Positions 17,907 through 26,082 of a DNA stretch of 36,068 bases are shown here, piece after piece. A program made the translations under genes and the position numbers. This stretch comes from an uncultured Alphaproteobacteria bacterium (lineage in GTDB: Bacteria; Pseudomonadota; Alphaproteobacteria; HIMB59; GCA-002718135): the NCBI GenBank assembly GCA_902610845.1, contig CACLXJ010000003.1, positions 1 to 36,068 on the forward strand. Direction: 5' to 3'. Under the pieces are notes generated by a model. The model saw nothing but the letters and a program-made list of their open reading frames with translations, ran no database searches and was not told where the DNA came from. Positions within the stretch are counted from its first letter, which is position 1, and every line of letters starts with the position of its first letter.

Positions 17907-19025
17907 ATGTTCAAACATTTAGCTTCAAATCCTTATAATTCCAATGGAAGATTATATAATGAGCTAGATGAGGATTTGAGAAATCCATTTGAAAGAGACA
18001 GAGCTAGAGTTATTCATTCTAATTCATTTAGAAAATTAAAACACAAAACCCAAGTTTTTATTGAAAGTGAGAGTGATTATTTTAGAACAAGACTAACTCA
18101 TTCTTTGGAAGTTGCTCAAATATCAAGATCAATTTGCAGATTACTTGGATTAAATGAAGATCTAGGTGAAACAGTTGCTCTCGCGCATGATTTGGGCCAT
18201 CCTCCTTTTGGTCATATTGGCGAGGATGCACTTGATAATTCAATGAAAAAGTTTGGAGGTTTTAATCATAACGATCAAACCTTAAGAGTCTTAACATTTA
18301 TTGAAAAAAGACACCCTGATTTTGATGGATTAAATCTAACATGGGAAAGTTTAGAGGGAATAATAAAACATAATGGAATTTTGAGTGATCAATTACCTTA
18401 TCACTTAGATAATTATTCAAAATTACATAATCTATATTTAACTGATCAACCTTATTTAGAATCACAGATAGCAAGCATATCTGATGATATTGCTTATAAT
18501 AATCACGATGTAGAGGATGCAATTAGAGCAAATTTAATATCATTAGATGATATTGCAGAGTTAAGTTTTTTTGAAAAAATTATAACTGATTTAAAGGATC
18601 GCTATAAAGATATTCCAAATAAACTTCTAGTGTATCAAGTTTTAAGAAACTCCATTTCTAATATGATAAATGATATATATGAAACTACAAAAAAAAATTT
18701 AATTGAAAATAATATCAATTCTATCGATGATATTCGTAAAAAAAATAATTTTGTTATTTCATTTTCCAATGAAATGAAGAAAAGTTCTGACATAATTAAA
18801 AAATTCTTATTTGATAAAGTTTATAATCATAGTCATTTATCAGATAAGAGACAGTATTCAAAAAAGGTTATATCTACCTTGTTTACTTATTTCGTAAATA
18901 ATAATAATAAATTACCAATGGATTGGAGAAATCAAAATATTGAAATTGAAAGATTAATTTGTGATTATATTTCAGGAATGACTGATAGATTTGCTCTAAA
19001 CTTATATAAGGAGATTAGTGAATAA
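17907..19025 (+). CDS. dgt: Deoxyguanosinetriphosphate triphosphohydrolase-like protein
   Basis: HD-domain nucleotide triphosphohydrolase cleaving dGTP (or other dNTPs) to the deoxynucleoside and tripolyphosphate. The 372 residues include NPFERDRARVIHSNSFRKLKHKTQVF (family N-terminus), metal-site H65 in RTRLTHSLEVAQ, the HD pair H94-D95 in LAHDLGHPPFGH, and ASISDDIAYNNHDVEDA for the last metal aspartate. The length matches the shorter, non-E. coli Dgt class that precedes argS in Alphaproteobacteria. The gene overlaps argS by eight bases. Confidence 0.93.
   Translation: MFKHLASNPYNSNGRLYNELDEDLRNPFERDRARVIHSNSFRKLKHKTQVFIESESDYFRTRLTHSLEVAQISRSICRLLGLNEDLGETVALAHDLGHPPFGHIGEDALDNSMKKFGGFNHNDQTLRVLTFIEKRHPDFDGLNLTWESLEGIIKHNGILSDQLPYHLDNYSKLHNLYLTDQPYLESQIASISDDIAYNNHDVEDAIRANLISLDDIAELSFFEKIITDLKDRYKDIPNKLLVYQVLRNSISNMINDIYETTKKNLIENNINSIDDIRKKNNFVISFSNEMKKSSDIIKKFLFDKVYNHSHLSDKRQYSKKVISTLFTYFVNNNNKLPMDWRNQNIEIERLICDYISGMTDRFALNLYKEISE
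19008..19013 (+). promoter_or_regulatory. Ribosome-binding site of argS (fixes the GTG start)
   Basis: AAGGAG inside the last codons of dgt, four bases before the GTG at 19018. Perfect Shine-Dalgarno matches are rare in this window, and this one supports the overlapping GTG start of argS. Confidence 0.7.
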
Positions 19026-20748
19026 TTTTATAAAAGACCTATCAGATTTTTTATTTGATTTTACAGATTTTTTAGAGAGTAATAAACTCATATCTTCAAT
19101 CAATAAAAAACAGATTAGCATCGATTATTCTTCAAATAATAAACAAGGTGATTTAGCGACAAACTTTTATTTAATAGTTAAAAGAAAAATTATCAATGAA
19201 AAATTTAATATTGAAAAAGAATTAAATGATAGAATTAAATCAATTGGATTTATTGATCATTTTGTGATTTCAAAAAATGGTTTTATAAATTTTTATCTAA
19301 AAGATGAATTTGTATTAAAAAGTTTAAAAGAAATTTATAGTAAAAATTTTTTAAATTATATTAATTATGGTGCAGATAAAAAAATAAATATTGAATTTGT
19401 TTCAGCTAATCCAACTGGACCATTGCATATAGCTCATATAAGAGGTGCTGTATTTGGAGATGTATTAAGCTCTCTCTATAGTAAAACAGGTTTTGATGTT
19501 ACCAGAGAGTATTACGTAAATGATGCAGGTTCTCAAATTAATAAATTATCAAACTCTCTTTTGAAACGATATTTACAATTATTTGATAAAAAAATTGACT
19601 TAGAAGAAGACGAGTATCCTGGTGAATATCTAATAGATATTGCAAAGAAAATTAAAAATGAAGATGGTGATAAGTGGTTAAATTTTCAGCAGGAAGAAAC
19701 TGTTCAATATTTTAAAAATTTTGCAATAAAAAATATACTTTTAAGGATAAAATCAGATTTAGAATTAATAAATATAAGATTTGATAAATTTACCCACGAA
19801 ACTGAAATAGAAAAAAGTAAAATTATCGATGAACTTTTTTCAATCTTAGATAAAAAAAAATTATTATATGAAGGTATTTTAGAAAAGCCAAAAGGTGATG
19901 ATTCTGATTGGGAGCCAAGGAAGCAATTATTATTTAGATCCTCTAACTTATTAGATCATGAAGATCGGGCATTAAAAAAATCAAATGGTGAATGGACATA
20001 TTTTGCTAATGATGCAGCATATCATTTAGATAAATGTAAAAGAAATTTTGATAGATTAGTAAATATTTGGGGGTCTGATCATATTGGCTATATTCCAAGA
20101 ATGAATTCGTTAATTAAAGCTATTAAAGATGATGAAACTTATTTAAACATTTTAACTTGTCAGATTGTAAGTTTAATTCAAAATAAACAAAAAATTAAAA
20201 TGTCAAAAAGATCTGGAAATTTTGTGACATTAGCTAATGTTCATTCTAAGGTTGGAAAAGATCCTATAAGGTACTACATGATTTCTACTAAAAATGAGAC
20301 TGCAATTGACTTTGATTTAGATGCTGTTGTTGAAAAAAATAGAGATAATAAAGTTTTTTACTGTCAATACGCACACGCTAGAGCTTCATCAGTAATTAAT
20401 AAAGCAAACGAATTAGGTATAAAAATTAAAAATGATTATAATTTTTCTGCAATACAAAATCTATCTGATGAGGAAGTAAAATTAATAAAAAAGTTAATTT
20501 GTTATCCTTATTTGTTGTATCAATCATCATATTATAATGAACCACATAGACTAATCAATTACTTAGAAGAAATATCCTCTAATTTCCATTCAATTTGGAA
20601 TAAAGGTAAAGATAATGAATCACTTCGTTTTATAGATGAAAAAAATACAGAAAAGACAATTTCAAAAATATTTTGGTTGGAGTCATTTAGAGTTGTTTTA
20701 AAAGATATATTTTCAATTATTGATATAAGTGCACCTGAAACAATGTAA
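19018..20748 (+). CDS. argS: Arginine-tRNA ligase
   Basis: Class I aminoacyl-tRNA synthetase for arginine, 576 residues, starting at GTG within the end of dgt behind a good Shine-Dalgarno sequence. After the N-terminal Add1-type domain comes SANPTGPLHIAHIRGA with the HIGH-class motif at 137-140 reading HIAH: the usual glycine is alanine (GCT codon). YYVNDAGSQI, WGSDHIGYI and KMSKR (394-398) follow, then RYYMISTKNETAIDFDLD and the C-terminal anticodon-binding helices (QYAHARASSV). KMSKR is common in bacterial ArgRS. The next gene shares its first base with the last base of argS. Confidence 0.96.
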   Translation: MNNFIKDLSDFLFDFTDFLESNKLISSINKKQISIDYSSNNKQGDLATNFYLIVKRKIINEKFNIEKELNDRIKSIGFIDHFVISKNGFINFYLKDEFVLKSLKEIYSKNFLNYINYGADKKINIEFVSANPTGPLHIAHIRGAVFGDVLSSLYSKTGFDVTREYYVNDAGSQINKLSNSLLKRYLQLFDKKIDLEEDEYPGEYLIDIAKKIKNEDGDKWLNFQQEETVQYFKNFAIKNILLRIKSDLELINIRFDKFTHETEIEKSKIIDELFSILDKKKLLYEGILEKPKGDDSDWEPRKQLLFRSSNLLDHEDRALKKSNGEWTYFANDAAYHLDKCKRNFDRLVNIWGSDHIGYIPRMNSLIKAIKDDETYLNILTCQIVSLIQNKQKIKMSKRSGNFVTLANVHSKVGKDPIRYYMISTKNETAIDFDLDAVVEKNRDNKVFYCQYAHARASSVINKANELGIKIKNDYNFSAIQNLSDEEVKLIKKLICYPYLLYQSSYYNEPHRLINYLEEISSNFHSIWNKGKDNESLRFIDEKNTEKTISKIFWLESFRVVLKDIFSIIDISAPETM

Positions 20749-21260
20749 TGATTAAAAGAATTATTTTTAAAAGAAAAAATAATTACATTTTAAAATTTTC
20801 TATATTATTATTGCTATTTATTTTTATTCTTTATCTTATCTCATATTATTATTTTAGTAATAGGGAGTATTTTATCATTCCTAAATTTACTGGTAAATAT
20901 TTTGTTATTCCTACTAATAAAGAAGGCGAGGTTGTTGATTATTTAGATAAGAAAAGTTTAAATAACACAGATAATGAAATTCAAGATTTAGATTTTAAAA
21001 ATATAGACGAACTTGATTTTACAATTCAATTATATAGCAATGATAATTTTGAAAATATTAATAAATACTTGTACAATTTATTAGAAAATAAAAAAGAAAT
21101 TATAGATCATGAAGATATTTTTGTTTTTTATAAAAAAACTGAAATAGGTACTCAATATTTTATTACCTATAAAAATTACATTTCTAAGAATAATGCTTCT
21201 GAAGCTTGTGATTTATTAACTATTGTTAAGAGTTGCATAATACTTAATTTACATAATTAA
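20748..21260 (+). CDS. SPOR-type envelope protein, divergent
   Basis: A 170-residue single-pass inner-membrane protein: basic N-terminus, one hydrophobic helix (about 17-36), then an extracytoplasmic part. The segment FTGKYFVIPTNKEGEVVDYLDKKSL occupies the place of the conserved IKAdegPtKvkPedPGG...QDK stretch seen in alphaproteobacterial SPOR proteins encoded after argS. The C-terminus (DFTIQLYS near 90, ending EACDLLTIVKSCIIL) reads like a degenerate SPOR domain, which binds denuded peptidoglycan glycan at division sites. Assignment rests on position and weak motifs. It overlaps argS by one base. The beta-hexosaminidase gene nagZ, commonly next in this cluster, is absent. Confidence 0.65.
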   Translation: MIKRIIFKRKNNYILKFSILLLLFIFILYLISYYYFSNREYFIIPKFTGKYFVIPTNKEGEVVDYLDKKSLNNTDNEIQDLDFKNIDELDFTIQLYSNDNFENINKYLYNLLENKKEIIDHEDIFVFYKKTEIGTQYFITYKNYISKNNASEACDLLTIVKSCIILNLHN

Positions 21261-21263
21261 TAA

Positions 21264-21282
21264 TATTGAGAGAATCTCAATA
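21264..21282 (+). promoter_or_regulatory. Inverted repeat between the SPOR gene and scpA
   Basis: TATTGAGA (21264-21271) and TCTCAATA (21275-21282) form an eight-base-pair stem around a GAA loop, just after the SPOR gene stop and 17 bases before scpA. No continuous T tract follows, so it is not a convincing terminator. It could be a weak processing or attenuation site. Confidence 0.3.
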
Positions 21283-21299
21283 ATTTTATATAAAAAATT

Positions 21300-22067
21300 G
21301 TGTTAAATGTTACAGATACAGAAATAAAAGAAGGTCAATTTAACCTATTATTAGACAATTTTGAGGGTCCCATAGACCTTTTGTTGGTTTTGGCTAGATC
21401 TCAGAAGGTTGATTTATCTGATATATCTATATCCGAATTAGCTGATCAATATATTAATTTTATTAATCAATATAGAAATATTCATATTGAAATAGCTGCA
21501 GATTATTTAGTGATGGCAGCATGGCTAACGTATTTGAAATCAAGATTACTATTGCCAAAAGAAGAAAAAACAGATGAATATACAGCCGATGAGTTAGAAG
21601 AGGCTTTAAAATATCAATTACAGAGACTAGAGGCTTTTCAAAATATTTCTAAAATCATATATTCAAGACCTCTTATTAATAGAGATGTATTTTATGGGGG
21701 GTCATCTGAAGGTCTCAAAGTTAAATACAATATAAATTATACTTCTAATTTATATGACTTACTAAAATCATATAGTCAAATACTTAAATCGAATGAACAG
21801 GTAAAACAATTAACTATTGAGTATTCAGAACTTTATTCAGTTGATCAAGCCGTTAAAAGATTAAAAGGTATTTTTGGAAATATTACAGAATGGACTAATT
21901 TTTTAAATGTAATTCCAAATTTAATTAAAGCTAATAAAACAATTAATAAATCAATTATTTCATCTAACTTTGTTGCTTCTTTAGAATTATCAAAAAATGG
22001 CTTTATTGATTTAAAACAAGATGAAAGTTTTGGTAATATTTATATAAAATTTAATCAAAATGGATAA
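21300..22067 (+). CDS. scpA: Segregation and condensation protein A (kleisin)
   Basis: Kleisin subunit bridging SMC heads in the bacterial condensin complex, needed for chromosome compaction and segregation. The 255 residues start with the diagnostic LLLDNFEGPIDLLLVLARSQKVDLSDI (split around residues 16-42) and continue with LADQYINFI and LVMAAWLTYLKSRLLLP; the C-terminus is a winged-helix-like domain. I use GTG at 21300 because the nearby ATG at 21307 is out of frame; there is no clear ribosome-binding site. It overlaps scpB by eight bases, so the two partners are translationally coupled. Confidence 0.93.
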   Translation: MLNVTDTEIKEGQFNLLLDNFEGPIDLLLVLARSQKVDLSDISISELADQYINFINQYRNIHIEIAADYLVMAAWLTYLKSRLLLPKEEKTDEYTADELEEALKYQLQRLEAFQNISKIIYSRPLINRDVFYGGSSEGLKVKYNINYTSNLYDLLKSYSQILKSNEQVKQLTIEYSELYSVDQAVKRLKGIFGNITEWTNFLNVIPNLIKANKTINKSIISSNFVASLELSKNGFIDLKQDESFGNIYIKFNQNG

Positions 22068-22695
22068 TAAAGATATTAAAATTTTAGAAGCAATATTATT
22101 TGCATCAGGAGAGCCACTTGATGAAAATGATTTAAAAGAAAAAATAAAAGATAAAAATAATATACGTAAGCTATTACTAGAAATTAAAGATTTTTATAAA
22201 AATAGAGGTATTAATTTAATCAAAACTGGCAACAAATGGTCTTTTAGAACTGCTGAAGATCTCAGTGATGAATTAACTATTTTTAAAACACAGAGAAGAA
22301 AATTATCAAGAGCAGCACTTGAAACATTATCAATAATTGCTTATCAACAACCAATAACAAGATCAGAAATTGAAAATATTCGAGGTGTTCAAATGGGTAG
22401 AGGCTCCCTAGATCATTTGATGGAAATAGGATGGATACGTCCTTCAGGTAGGAAAACTATACCAGGTAAACCAACTTTATGGTCTACCACAGATTTGTTT
22501 GTTGAGCATTTTGGATTAAATAGTTTATCTGATTTACCTAATAAAGAAGAGCTAAAGGCAAGTGGTTTTCTTGATAAACGTGCAGCAATTGCAACTATTA
22601 GTGACCTAGCAAAAAATGATGTAAATTTACAAAGCAATGATAATTTAGAACAGGAAGATGAAAATAATATTGATGATTTTATTTCAAATAATTAA
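22060..22695 (+). CDS. scpB: Segregation and condensation protein B
   Basis: Partner of ScpA in the SMC-ScpAB condensin; binds the kleisin as a dimer of tandem winged helices. The 211 residues show ILEAILFASGEPL at the N-terminus and the signature LSRAALETLSIIAYQQPITRSEIENIRGV in the second winged helix, followed by GRKTIPGKPTLWSTTDLFVEHFGL. The C-terminal 30 residues are acidic and probably disordered. The ATG lies inside the end of scpA. It converges on glnT with 12 bases between the stops and no terminator. Confidence 0.93.
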   Translation: MDNKDIKILEAILFASGEPLDENDLKEKIKDKNNIRKLLLEIKDFYKNRGINLIKTGNKWSFRTAEDLSDELTIFKTQRRKLSRAALETLSIIAYQQPITRSEIENIRGVQMGRGSLDHLMEIGWIRPSGRKTIPGKPTLWSTTDLFVEHFGLNSLSDLPNKEELKASGFLDKRAAIATISDLAKNDVNLQSNDNLEQEDENNIDDFISNN

Positions 22696-22707
22696 TTAAT
22701 TTTATTA

Positions 22708-24033
22708 TTAACAATCTAGAGTGTTATCTTTTTCCCATTTAGTCACTGATTTTTTCTTATCAAATCGCCCTTGTTTTTTGAAAGCGTCTAATTCGTTTCT
22801 CTTTAATTTTACATAACTATCAATATTTTTTTTTCCAAACGCTTTATTTAGAACTTTACTATTACCTAGCATATTTAATGCTTCAGAAACATTATTTGGT
22901 AGCTTAGGTAAATTAGGATATTTCTTATAATCTGTATACATATTACAGAATAAAGGTTCCCCTGGATTTATTTTTTTATCCATACCCTCTAAACCAGCAG
23001 CAAGTACGCCAGCCTGTAATAAATATGGATTAGCCGAACCATCCATTAATCTAAGTTCAAATCTTCCTTGTTCAGGAATTCTGATCATATGCGTTCTATT
23101 ATTTCCTGTATAAGATATGCTGCTAGGAGACCAAGTTGCCCCCGATTTAGTTGGTGGAGCATTTATTCTTCTGTAACTGTTTATTGTTGGATTAAAAAAA
23201 GCTGATAAAGGTTGAGCATTCTTCATCACTCCACCTAAAAAGTTATAACCCAATTTGCTAAGACCTAATTTATCTTTTTTATCCTGAAATTGATTTTTTC
23301 CATTTCTCCAAACAGAAATATGTGCATGGCAACCATTACCTGTCAAATTATTGAATGGTTTTGGCATAAATGTTGCCCTTAGACCATGTTTTTCAGCTAA
23401 ATTTTTAACCATAAATTTAAAAAAAACGTGTCTATCTGCAGTTACTAAACAATCTGAATAATCCCAATTCATTTCAAATTGACCATTTGCATCTTCATGG
23501 TCATTTTGATAAGGCTTCCATCCCAACTCAATCATACTGTCACATATCTCTTTAATTAAATCATATCTTCTCATTAGTGCTGATTGATCATAACAAGGTT
23601 TTGATTGGATATCTCTTTGGTCTGCAATAGATGATCCATCTTCAGAGATTAAAAAAAATTCACATTCTACACCTGACTTCATTTGAAGTTTTTTTTCACT
23701 TAATTTTTTTATTTGATTTTTTAACATTACTCTAGGTGATGCATCTACAGCTACACCATCCATATATAAATCTGAAGCTAACCATCCTATTTCTTTATTC
23801 CATGGCAGTTGAATTAAACTATTTGGATCAGGTATTGCAAACATATCACTATCTGCTGGCGACATATCTAGCCAAGTAGCAAAACCTGCAAAACCAGCTC
23901 CATTCTTTTGCATCTCATTAATTGCTTGTGCTGGTACTAACTTTGATCTTAACACTCCAAATAAATCTACAAAACTTATTAGAAAATATTTAATTTTTTT
24001 TGATTTTGCTATTTGAGATAAATTTTTAGGCAT
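22708..24033 (-). CDS. glnT: Glutamine synthetase-like ligase (GlnT/GmaS family)
   Basis: ATP-dependent ligase of the glutamine-synthetase superfamily, 441 residues, last gene of a glxBCD-glnT operon. Conserved features include metal-site acidic residues in GVECEFFLI (121-129), NDHEDANGQFEMNW (177-190), GNGCHAHIS (232-240), RINAPPTKSGATWSP and the C-terminal KWEKDNTLDC. These match the Rhizobium GlnT type; the same family includes GmaS, which makes gamma-glutamylmethylamide from glutamate and methylamine. Association with glxBCD (MgsABC homologues) makes a methylamine/N-methylglutamate role attractive, but no N-methylglutamate dehydrogenase lies in the window, so ammonia or another amine remains possible. 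Confidence 0.88.
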   Translation of the reverse strand: MPKNLSQIAKSKKIKYFLISFVDLFGVLRSKLVPAQAINEMQKNGAGFAGFATWLDMSPADSDMFAIPDPNSLIQLPWNKEIGWLASDLYMDGVAVDASPRVMLKNQIKKLSEKKLQMKSGVECEFFLISEDGSSIADQRDIQSKPCYDQSALMRRYDLIKEICDSMIELGWKPYQNDHEDANGQFEMNWDYSDCLVTADRHVFFKFMVKNLAEKHGLRATFMPKPFNNLTGNGCHAHISVWRNGKNQFQDKKDKLGLSKLGYNFLGGVMKNAQPLSAFFNPTINSYRRINAPPTKSGATWSPSSISYTGNNRTHMIRIPEQGRFELRLMDGSANPYLLQAGVLAAGLEGMDKKINPGEPLFCNMYTDYKKYPNLPKLPNNVSEALNMLGNSKVLNKAFGKKNIDSYVKLKRNELDAFKKQGRFDKKKSVTKWEKDNTLDC

Positions 24034-24070
24034 TGAATATAATATGAATTAAATTACTAAGTATCAATAT

Positions 24071-25396
24071 TTAATTATCATTTATACCAGGTATCCAAGT
24101 AGTCCCAGCCAAAGGTACTCTTGCCATTGCTGCAGCTTCAACTGTTAATGCGCACAAATCTTCAGGCTCTAAATTATGTAGGCTATTTTTTCCACACGCT
24201 CTAGCTAGTGTTTGAGCTTCTAACGTCATTACTTTTAAATAATTTGATAGTTTTTTTCCAGCTTTTATTGGATCTAATCTTTTCATTAATTTTGGATCTT
24301 GAGTCGAAATACCCGCAGGATCATTTCCTTCATGCCAATCATCATATGCACCAGCAGTAGTTCCCAGTTTATTGTAATCTTTTTCCCATTTAGGATCATT
24401 ATCTCCAATAGCAATCATTGCTGCGCTGCCAATTGATACTGCATCAGCGCCAAGAGCTAATGCTTTAGCTACATCTGCTCCATTTCTTACACCACCAGAT
24501 ATAATTAATTGAACTTTTCTATGCATATCTAAATCTTGCAGAGCATCAACAGCTGGTCTTATACATCCCAAAGTTGGTTGACCAACATTTTCTATAAACA
24601 CTTCTTGAGTTGCAGCAGTTCCACCTTGCATGCCATCTAAAACAACTACATCTGCACCAGCTTTAATTGCTAGGGCGGTATCATAATAAGGTCTAGATCC
24701 TGCAATTTTTACATAAATTGGCACTTTCCATTTAGTAATTTCTCTTAATTCTAAAATTTTGATTTTTAAATCATCTGGTCCAGTCCAATCTGGATGTCTG
24801 CATGCAGAACGTTGATCTACTCCCTTAGGTAACGTTCTCATTTCGGCAACTCGATCACTAATTTTCTGACCCAAAAGCATCCCACCTCCACCAGGCTTCG
24901 CACCTTGTCCTATTACTACTTCTATTGCGTCCGCTTTCCTTAAATCATCAGGATTCATTCCATATCTGGACGGTAAAAGTTGGTAAACTAGATGATTTGA
25001 CTGTCCTCTTTCTTCAGGTGTCATACCTCCATCACCAGTTGTTGTTGATGTACCTGCAATACTAGCCCCACGTCCTAAAGCCTCTTTAGCTGATCCGGAT
25101 AATGCTCCAAAACTCATTCCTGCAATTGTTATAGGTATTTCAAGTTCTAAGGGTTTTTTTGCGTACCTGGTGCCTAATGTAACATTTGTTGAACATTTCT
25201 CTCTATATCCTTCCAAAGGATATCTGGATATAGATGCTCCTAAAAATAAAAGATCATCAAAATGAGGAAGTCTTCTTTTAGATCCTCCTCCTCTTATATC
25301 ATAAATTCCTGTTGCAGCTGCTCGCCTAATTTCAGAATTTGTGTATTCATCAAAAGTCCAAGACTGTCTTGGAAATGTTTTTTTATTTTTTTTCAT
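24071..25396 (-). CDS. glxD: FMN-binding glutamate synthase-like subunit (GlxD / MgsC family)
   Basis: Catalytic FMN-barrel part of a split glutamate-synthase-like enzyme (441 residues from ATG 25396; a TTG six bases earlier is possible). IAGMSFGALSGSAKEALGRG, GDGGMTPEE, GQGAKPGGGG, YVKIAGSRP, DGMQGGTAA and ISGGVRNGADVAKALALGAD match the GltB FMN domain. In ordinary GltB the next stretch holds three [3Fe-4S] cysteines ending CPVGIATQ; here it reads DWHEGNDPAGISTQDP (353-368) and contains no cysteine. The product could be N-methylglutamate (with GlxB/C, from gamma-glutamylmethylamide) or glutamate. It follows glxC by two bases and glnT follows after 37 bases. Confidence 0.9.
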   Translation of the reverse strand: MKKNKKTFPRQSWTFDEYTNSEIRRAAATGIYDIRGGGSKRRLPHFDDLLFLGASISRYPLEGYREKCSTNVTLGTRYAKKPLELEIPITIAGMSFGALSGSAKEALGRGASIAGTSTTTGDGGMTPEERGQSNHLVYQLLPSRYGMNPDDLRKADAIEVVIGQGAKPGGGGMLLGQKISDRVAEMRTLPKGVDQRSACRHPDWTGPDDLKIKILELREITKWKVPIYVKIAGSRPYYDTALAIKAGADVVVLDGMQGGTAATQEVFIENVGQPTLGCIRPAVDALQDLDMHRKVQLIISGGVRNGADVAKALALGADAVSIGSAAMIAIGDNDPKWEKDYNKLGTTAGAYDDWHEGNDPAGISTQDPKLMKRLDPIKAGKKLSNYLKVMTLEAQTLARACGKNSLHNLEPEDLCALTVEAAAMARVPLAGTTWIPGINDN

Positions 25397-25398
25397 AT

Positions 25399-26082
25399 TC
25401 AATAACTTGATACATTATCTATTTTAAAATTATAAAGTTTTCTGGCTGAACCATATCTTTTAAAATCTTTAGTTTTTAACTTTTCTAACTTAGCTTTTTT
25501 TAAAAGGTTTTCTAATTTTTTTAAATGTTTATTGTCCATTTTTTTTTCTATGCAATCAGCTCCTAAAGATTTAACTTTTCCTTTAATATAAATATCTGTT
25601 TCATATAAACTATCACCTAATGCCTCACCTGCATTACCGCAAACAATTAAATTACCTGACTGCGCCATAAAAGCGGACATATGTCCCACAGAACCTTTTA
25701 CAACAATATCAATTCCTTTCATTGAAATTCCACATCTAGAACTTGCATCTCCATCAATGATTAAAAATCCTCCGTGTGCTGTAGCACCTGCGGATTGAGA
25801 AGCATTTCCCTTTACGTGAATTTTTCCAGACATCATATTTTCAGCAACACCCGTTCCTACATTTCCCTCTACAGTGATATTTGCATTTTGATTCATTCCA
25901 CCACAATAGTATCCCACGTGACCTTTTACAGTTATGTCAATATCGTCAGTTAAACCCACACAAATTGCATGATTTCCCTCTGGATTTAAAATTGTATAAT
26001 TTTTATTATTTTTTTTTGGATCGATAGATTGCAACGTTTCATTTACTTTTCTAAGTTTCAATTTTTTTAAATCTAATTTCAT
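25399..26082 (-). CDS. glxC: Glutamate synthase beta-helix (GXGXG) subunit (GlxC / MgsB family)
   Basis: A 227-residue protein corresponding to the C-terminal right-handed beta-helix domain of GltB, encoded separately. The repeated G-x-V-G/G-x-A-G turns (VKGHVGYYCGG, VEGNVGTGVAE, VKGNASQSAG, IDGDASSRCG, VKGSVGHMSA, VCGNAGEALGD) show six or seven helix coils at about 20-residue intervals. The C-terminal 60 residues are lysine-rich and helical. This domain links the amidotransferase and FMN domains structurally. Its ATG overlaps the glxB stop by one base and its TGA is two bases before glxD, so the three subunits should be made stoichiometrically. Confidence 0.9.
   Translation of the reverse strand: MKLDLKKLKLRKVNETLQSIDPKKNNKNYTILNPEGNHAICVGLTDDIDITVKGHVGYYCGGMNQNANITVEGNVGTGVAENMMSGKIHVKGNASQSAGATAHGGFLIIDGDASSRCGISMKGIDIVVKGSVGHMSAFMAQSGNLIVCGNAGEALGDSLYETDIYIKGKVKSLGADCIEKKMDNKHLKKLENLLKKAKLEKLKTKDFKRYGSARKLYNFKIDNVSSY

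Noticed and set aside
21264-21282. Hairpin before scpA as a Rho-independent terminator
   Set aside because: The stem is short and A/T-rich and no T tract follows; the flanking genes look like one operon.
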